Source of the DNA: Candidatus Brocadia sp. | GTDB lineage: Bacteria; Planctomycetota; Brocadiia; Brocadiales; Brocadiaceae | Length of the DNA stretch: 9,050 nt | NCBI GenBank assembly: GCA_030837935.1 | Contig: JAUQXU010000298.1 | Coordinates: 1-9,050, forward strand | Direction: 5' to 3' | Shown here: piece after piece, positions 5,863 to 9,050 of the stretch | How the letters are laid out: every line of letters starts with the position of its first letter | Numbering within the stretch: the first letter of the stretch is position 1 | The notes under the pieces: generated by a model | Told to the model about the DNA's origin: nothing | What the model saw: the letters and a program-made list of their open reading frames with translations, nothing else | Database searches by the model: none | Translations under genes and position numbers: made by a program

Positions 5863-6930
5863 TTACCATTTTTTCTTCTTGAAGTAATACACCATGGTAA
5901 TACCTACAGCAGCCATGATGAGTAAAATCAACGGATACCCCCAGCGCCACTCGAGTTCCGGCATGTATTTAAAATTCATTCCATAGATGCCGGCGATGAA
6001 GGTAAGTGGCATAAAGATTGTAGCAATCATGGTGAGCACCTTTATGACGGCATTCAATCTGTTGCTGATACTCGAAAGATAGATTTCAAGCATTCCTGCA
6101 ACCATTTCCCGGAATGTCTCCAGTGTGTCAATGATATGGATGGTATGATCGTAAATATCCTTCAGGTAAATTCTGGTAGATTCCTGAATCAGCGAAGATT
6201 CGCCCCTCTCCAAACTGCCGATTACCTCCCGTAGTGGCCATACTGATCTGCGTAATAATATCATGTTTCTTTTCAGATTATAGATGGCGCGTATAACCTT
6301 GGGGGTGGGATTGCTGACTAATTCGTCCTCCAATGATTCTATCTTTTCTCCCAGTGTTTCCATGATGATGAAGTAGTTGTCAACGATTGCATCGAGCAGG
6401 CAATACGCAAGGTAATCAGCGCCCATTTTTTTTATGCGGCCTTTATTTGTTCTAATGCGATCTCTGATTACATGAAAAATATCAACCTCTTTTTCCTGAA
6501 ATGAAATCACAAAATTTGACCCTAAGATCAGGCTGACCTGTTCTGAGGCAATTTCGCCGTCCTTGCCCTGAAAATGCAGCATTTTAAGAACGATATAATT
6601 ATATTCTTCAAAATCCTCAATCTTGGGACGCTGATCTGTATTCAGGATATCTTCAACGATGAGTGGATGCAGTCCAAATCCTTCGCCGAGTCTCCCTAAT
6701 AGCTCACTCTGGTGAATCCCGTCAATGTTTATCCATGCCACCGTAGACCGGCTCTTGTCCTTAAAGGGAAAACACTCCTCGATTGTCTTCGCCTCCTGCT
6801 CATGAAAGTGCATATCATCATATTCGATGATTGTAATCGTTACTTTTTCAGTCTTTTTCTCTCCAATGTGGATCAGCGCGCCTGGGAGGAGACCGGCTTT
6901 CTCCGATCTTTTTTTGATTAGTTTTGCCAT
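5863..6930 (-). CDS. corA: CorA-family magnesium/cobalt transport protein
   Basis: An inner-membrane pentameric channel for Mg2+ (also Co2+/Ni2+). The 355-residue product has a long cytoplasmic N-terminal domain (about 1-285). Two membrane segments follow near the C-terminus: about 292-316, ending in the signature Y-G-M-N at 316-319, and about 332-350, followed by a basic K-K-K-K tail facing the cytoplasm. G-M-N is the selectivity motif of the family. Length is typical. The ATG at 6930 is preferred because GAGAAGG stands nine bases before it; a TTG six codons earlier overlaps that site. It is 77 bp from the DUF488 gene on the same strand. No functional link to the restriction operon downstream is suggested. 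Confidence 0.95.
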   Translation of the reverse strand: MAKLIKKRSEKAGLLPGALIHIGEKKTEKVTITIIEYDDMHFHEQEAKTIEECFPFKDKSRSTVAWINIDGIHQSELLGRLGEGFGLHPLIVEDILNTDQRPKIEDFEEYNYIVLKMLHFQGKDGEIASEQVSLILGSNFVISFQEKEVDIFHVIRDRIRTNKGRIKKMGADYLAYCLLDAIVDNYFIIMETLGEKIESLEDELVSNPTPKVIRAIYNLKRNMILLRRSVWPLREVIGSLERGESSLIQESTRIYLKDIYDHTIHIIDTLETFREMVAGMLEIYLSSISNRLNAVIKVLTMIATIFMPLTFIAGIYGMNFKYMPELEWRWGYPLILLIMAAVGITMVYYFKKKKW

Positions 6931-6939
6931 AGTTAAGTA

Positions 6940-6946
6940 CCTTCTC
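6940..6946 (-). promoter_or_regulatory. Ribosome binding site that decides the corA start
   Basis: GAGAAGG nine bases before the ATG at 6930. The alternative TTG at 6948 overlaps this site and has no good site of its own. Confidence 0.65.
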
Positions 6947-7007
6947 AAGAAACGGTGTTGCTATTACACAAGATACGGAGTGATGATAACCAACTTACCA
7001 GCGAAAC

Positions 7008-7586
7008 TCAACATTCTTTTCCAGCTTCAATGCTGGTCTGAGCCGATTCTGGGGGATACGTGATGATTGTGCCATGTATCACGGCCCAGGGTGTGAGCTC
7101 ATGGGCATGCCTGTGTTTCTCATTCATGATATGTTCAACCGGAATTTCCCGAACCAGTAACGCATCGGCAATCAGGGAGCGATGGCAGCGCCAGGGCAAA
7201 GCTTCCGCACACATCAATGCAATCCGCTCATGTCTTGCCAGTTCAATGAGCGTTTGTAAGTTTTCCCTGAATTCCGGCGTTTGTATGTAGTCGGCAAAAC
7301 CCCTGAAGGATGCATTACGCCATCCTGTGTTGGGTGAATCGGGGTGTGGACGTCGAAGTCCTCCGAGTCCTGGTATGTGTGTGTAAGTTATACCAACAGC
7401 TTTCAGGCTATTTGGCAATGTTTCGCGGTTAAACTGCGGGTTGCGCCGTGAGCGTGGTACGGTGCGTACATCCACTACATGGTTTACATTGTGGGCGTGT
7501 AAGAGTTTTATGAAGACATCAAGTGTATGTGTGGAATGACCGATTGTCAGTACGGCAGAAGATGTCTCGGGTACGCCTTTTTTCAT
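7008..7586 (-). CDS. DUF488 family protein
   Basis: A 192-residue soluble protein. Family marks: L-T-I-G-H-S at 13-18, V-D-V-R-T-V-P-R-S-R-R-N-P-Q-F at 38-52, the glycine-rich L-G-G-L at about 74-77, and M-C-A-E-A-L-P-W-R-C-H-R at 125-136, where the conserved cysteine and C-H-R block suggest a catalytic or metal-binding centre. The biochemical role of DUF488 proteins is not established. The start at ATG 7586 is chosen because TGAGGA (7595-7600) lies at good distance; a GTG at 7601 and an ATG at 7595 lie within or too near this site. It precedes corA on the same strand by 77 bp and follows the secreted DUF3347-like gene by 47 bp, so the three might share a transcript. Confidence 0.9.
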   Translation of the reverse strand: MKKGVPETSSAVLTIGHSTHTLDVFIKLLHAHNVNHVVDVRTVPRSRRNPQFNRETLPNSLKAVGITYTHIPGLGGLRRPHPDSPNTGWRNASFRGFADYIQTPEFRENLQTLIELARHERIALMCAEALPWRCHRSLIADALLVREIPVEHIMNEKHRHAHELTPWAVIHGTIITYPPESAQTSIEAGKEC

Positions 7587-7633
7587 GGAAAGCATCCTCA
7601 CATGGAAAAACCTGATTTGATTTTCTCGAACGC

Positions 7634-8185
7634 CTAGTATATTGTTTCCTCAATAGTTAAACAATTTGAGGATTTATTCAAAGAATACGGACATGCCGTG
7701 GGACAATTGTCCGGTTGAAGCCATTGGTGTCCGCCCTTGCAGCGGCATATTTTCAACCTGCTGCGCATTAACTGATTTGGCCATAGCTTAAAAAAAGGGA
7801 AAAGGGCTTCACTGATGGAAGTGAATGCTTCCTGTCGTTCCTTCACATTCTTTTCATTTTTTAATGATTCTGCCCCTTCAAGAATGTGCCGCATCATGTG
7901 TTGGCCAGGTCCATCCGGTTCAGTCTGAATACCAAGAGTGGCAGCGTCTATTACATTTTGGGCCAGACTGGAGATCTCGTTTGTTCCGCCTTTTACCATA
8001 TAACTATAGATGTATTGGTAACCCAGCAAGACTGATTGAAAATGAATATAAGTCCTCTTTGTGATAGTAATTACCGTTTCATTATTATAGTCATGTCCCT
8101 CATGTGCAGAGACAGAAAAAGGAAAACTAAGAGGTAAAAATAAAAGAAAAAGAACGGCATTTCTAAAGTAACGATATTTTAACAC
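7634..8185 (-). CDS. Secreted protein, DUF3347-like, possible metal-related
   Basis: A 183-residue protein with an N-terminal signal peptide (basic start, hydrophobic stretch to about residue 27, cleavage probably at S-V-S-A-H) followed directly by H-E-G-H-D, a histidine cluster common in periplasmic copper-related proteins. The middle is helical (I-D-A-A-T-L-G, then F-T-S-I-S-E-A-L-F-P-F-F). The C-terminal part has C-R-C-K-G-G-H-Q-W-L-Q and A-C-P-Y-S-L-N. This order resembles DUF3347, found alone or at the end of CusB-like efflux adaptors, in which a Cys-containing block and a G-x-W-L-Q-like block close the domain. The match is by eye and distant. It starts with GTG at 8185, supported by AAAAGGAG six bases upstream; the overlapping ATG leads to an immediate stop. 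A role in periplasmic copper or other metal handling is inference. Confidence 0.8.
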   Translation of the reverse strand: MLKYRYFRNAVLFLLFLPLSFPFSVSAHEGHDYNNETVITITKRTYIHFQSVLLGYQYIYSYMVKGGTNEISSLAQNVIDAATLGIQTEPDGPGQHMMRHILEGAESLKNEKNVKERQEAFTSISEALFPFFKLWPNQLMRSRLKICRCKGGHQWLQPDNCPTACPYSLNKSSNCLTIEETIY

Positions 8186-8191
8186 ATCAAA

Positions 8192-8199
8192 CTCCTTTT
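8192..8199 (-). promoter_or_regulatory. Ribosome binding site supporting a GTG start
   Basis: AAAAGGAG six bases before GTG 8185. The ATG overlapping this GTG is out of frame and terminates after two codons, so the GTG is the real start. Confidence 0.7.
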
Positions 8200-8212
8200 A
8201 TAGTAGTACTGT

Positions 8213-8265
8213 GTAAAAACCTCATTTCTCCATCCCCCGTTTTTACAAGGACGGGTTTCATGAGG
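8213..8265 (-). terminator. Possible intrinsic terminator after the lipoprotein gene
   Basis: Read on the minus strand, CCTCAT (8265-8260) pairs with ATGAGG (8225-8220), enclosing CCCGT/ACGGG (8255-8251 with 8240-8236), and is followed by TTTTT (8219-8215). An alternative pairing, GTAAAAAC (8246-8239) with GTTTTTAC (8220-8213), would exclude it. The stems are short, so the call is tentative. Confidence 0.35.
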
Positions 8266-8295
8266 ACATGTTTTGATAAATTCCTTTTGAAGCTG

Positions 8296-8976
8296 TTACA
8301 AATTCATGGTTTTGGGCTCAGCCTCAGGCTTTTCCTGCTGACCTTTATCACTCTCTTTTTTCAGAACCTCATCCAGGATTCCGCCCAATTTTTCTATGCC
8401 TTTCTTAATTTCCGTTACATATCGCTGCAATGCTTCATCCAATTTTTTTGATGCAGCCTCACCCGCCTTTTTCATTTTCTCCTCATATTCAGGCATTTTT
8501 TGTTTTATCTCTCCGAGGGCTTCATCCATACGCTCCGACAATTTTCCGCCCAGCGCTTCTAATTTCTTGGCAATATCAGAAAAGGTATCATCTTCCTTTA
8601 TCGTTTCTTTTGTTTGTGCATAGTCTACCCTCCATTCTCCATCCTCTTTTTTAAGAATCGTTTGGATTGGAATAGTAGTTTCCGTGCCATGTTTCTGTAA
8701 TCGAACTGAGGTATCTATGGTAGTAAGGTCACCATCAATAATAATTTTGCCAAACGTCACAACCGCATCTTTGAATTGTTCATCGGATGTATCTATCAAA
8801 GTGCGGGTTGATGTCGTGGCATATTTCCGGCCATTTTCAACGTCCTGGACTTTCATGGCATCCCAAAAATGTTGGGCTATTTCTTGCGGGGGTTTGTCCG
8901 TGTGACAGCCAGACATGAGTGTAATTGTTACAATAGCCACATAAACCCAACCCAAACGAAATCGTTCCGGAATCAT
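8296..8976 (-). CDS. Lipoprotein with DUF4878-like domain and long charged helical tail
   Basis: A 226-residue protein. It begins with a type II signal peptide: basic N-terminus, hydrophobic residues 11-20, then lipobox L-M-S-G-C with lipidated C24; the following H-T means no Asp retention signal at +2. Residues about 30-125 look like the NTF2-like DUF4878 fold (A-x-x-F-W-D-A-M-K at the start; D-G-E-W-R-V-D at 112-118 near the end). Residues about 130-215 are rich in K, E, A and L with heptad-like spacing and should form a long helix or coiled coil, ending in a K/E/P-rich tail. The function of DUF4878 lipoproteins is unknown. The ATG at 8976 has a near-perfect AAGGAGG seven bases upstream. 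No promoter could be assigned in the remaining 74 bp. Confidence 0.88.
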   Translation of the reverse strand: MIPERFRLGWVYVAIVTITLMSGCHTDKPPQEIAQHFWDAMKVQDVENGRKYATTSTRTLIDTSDEQFKDAVVTFGKIIIDGDLTTIDTSVRLQKHGTETTIPIQTILKKEDGEWRVDYAQTKETIKEDDTFSDIAKKLEALGGKLSERMDEALGEIKQKMPEYEEKMKKAGEAASKKLDEALQRYVTEIKKGIEKLGGILDEVLKKESDKGQQEKPEAEPKTMNL

Positions 8977-8983
8977 TCTAATT

Positions 8984-8990
8984 CCTCCTT
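8984..8990 (-). promoter_or_regulatory. Strong ribosome binding site of the lipoprotein gene
   Basis: AAGGAGG seven bases before ATG 8976; it fixes the start and suggests good translation. Confidence 0.75.
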
Positions 8991-9050
8991 TAATCTATAC
9001 AAACGGTTGATGAATGGTATCACCTGTCATATGCGCTGGAATCTTTTTAT

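Noticed and set aside
5744..5950. A 68-codon minus-strand frame over the corA end and the intergenic hairpin
   Set aside because: It overlaps the end of corA in another frame, crosses the palindrome and shows no family features.
6931..6948. TTG start of corA adding six residues
   Set aside because: The TTG overlaps the GAGAAGG that is well placed for the ATG at 6930, and the added residues are not needed for the CorA fold.
7587..7601. GTG/ATG starts extending the DUF488 protein by three to five residues
   Set aside because: They lie on or next to the TGAGGA sequence that serves the ATG at 7586.

Overview
The window carries nine clear genes, all on the minus strand, so transcription runs from high to low coordinates. 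It looks like a bacterial chromosome with an outer membrane: there is a lipobox lipoprotein, a secreted small protein, strong Shine-Dalgarno sites and moderate base composition. The species cannot be fixed from the sequence. Groups such as anammox Planctomycetes or deltaproteobacteria would fit, but this is only an impression.

Right half (about 5863-8976), ordinary chromosomal genes: a DUF4878-type lipoprotein with a long charged helical tail (8296-8976); a secreted His/Cys-containing protein resembling DUF3347 (7634-8185); a DUF488 protein (7008-7586); and a CorA-family magnesium/cobalt transporter (5863-6930). These are separated by short gaps. A possible terminator lies at 8213-8265.

Left half (about 142-5723), a defence-type operon: after a 139-bp gap holding a perfect 13-bp-stem hairpin come five tightly packed genes. 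They are hsdM (type I DNA methyltransferase), a DUF1016/YhcG-type PD-(D/E)XK nuclease, hsdS (specificity subunit), a GHKL ATPase with a STAS-like N-terminus, and a DUF4325 STAS-like protein. Three of the four junctions overlap (11, 4 and 4 bp) and the last gap is 12 bp, so one transcript with coupled translation is likely. No hsdR lies in the window. It would have to lie beyond the left edge, where the first codons of another possible reading frame are just visible.

The most notable feature is inside hsdS. Between its two halves, exactly after the conserved central helix, sits a 549-bp (183-codon) segment bounded by inverted palindromic repeats. It encodes a DUF559 (Vsr-like PD-(D/E)XK) endonuclease domain in frame. 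Removing it would leave a 401-residue protein, the usual HsdS size. The specificity subunit therefore carries its own apparently intact nuclease domain, and the segment looks like a small mobile cassette that enters genes without breaking the frame. The second point of interest is the ATPase/STAS pair, which resembles a partner-switching (anti-sigma kinase and antagonist) module placed in a restriction-modification operon.
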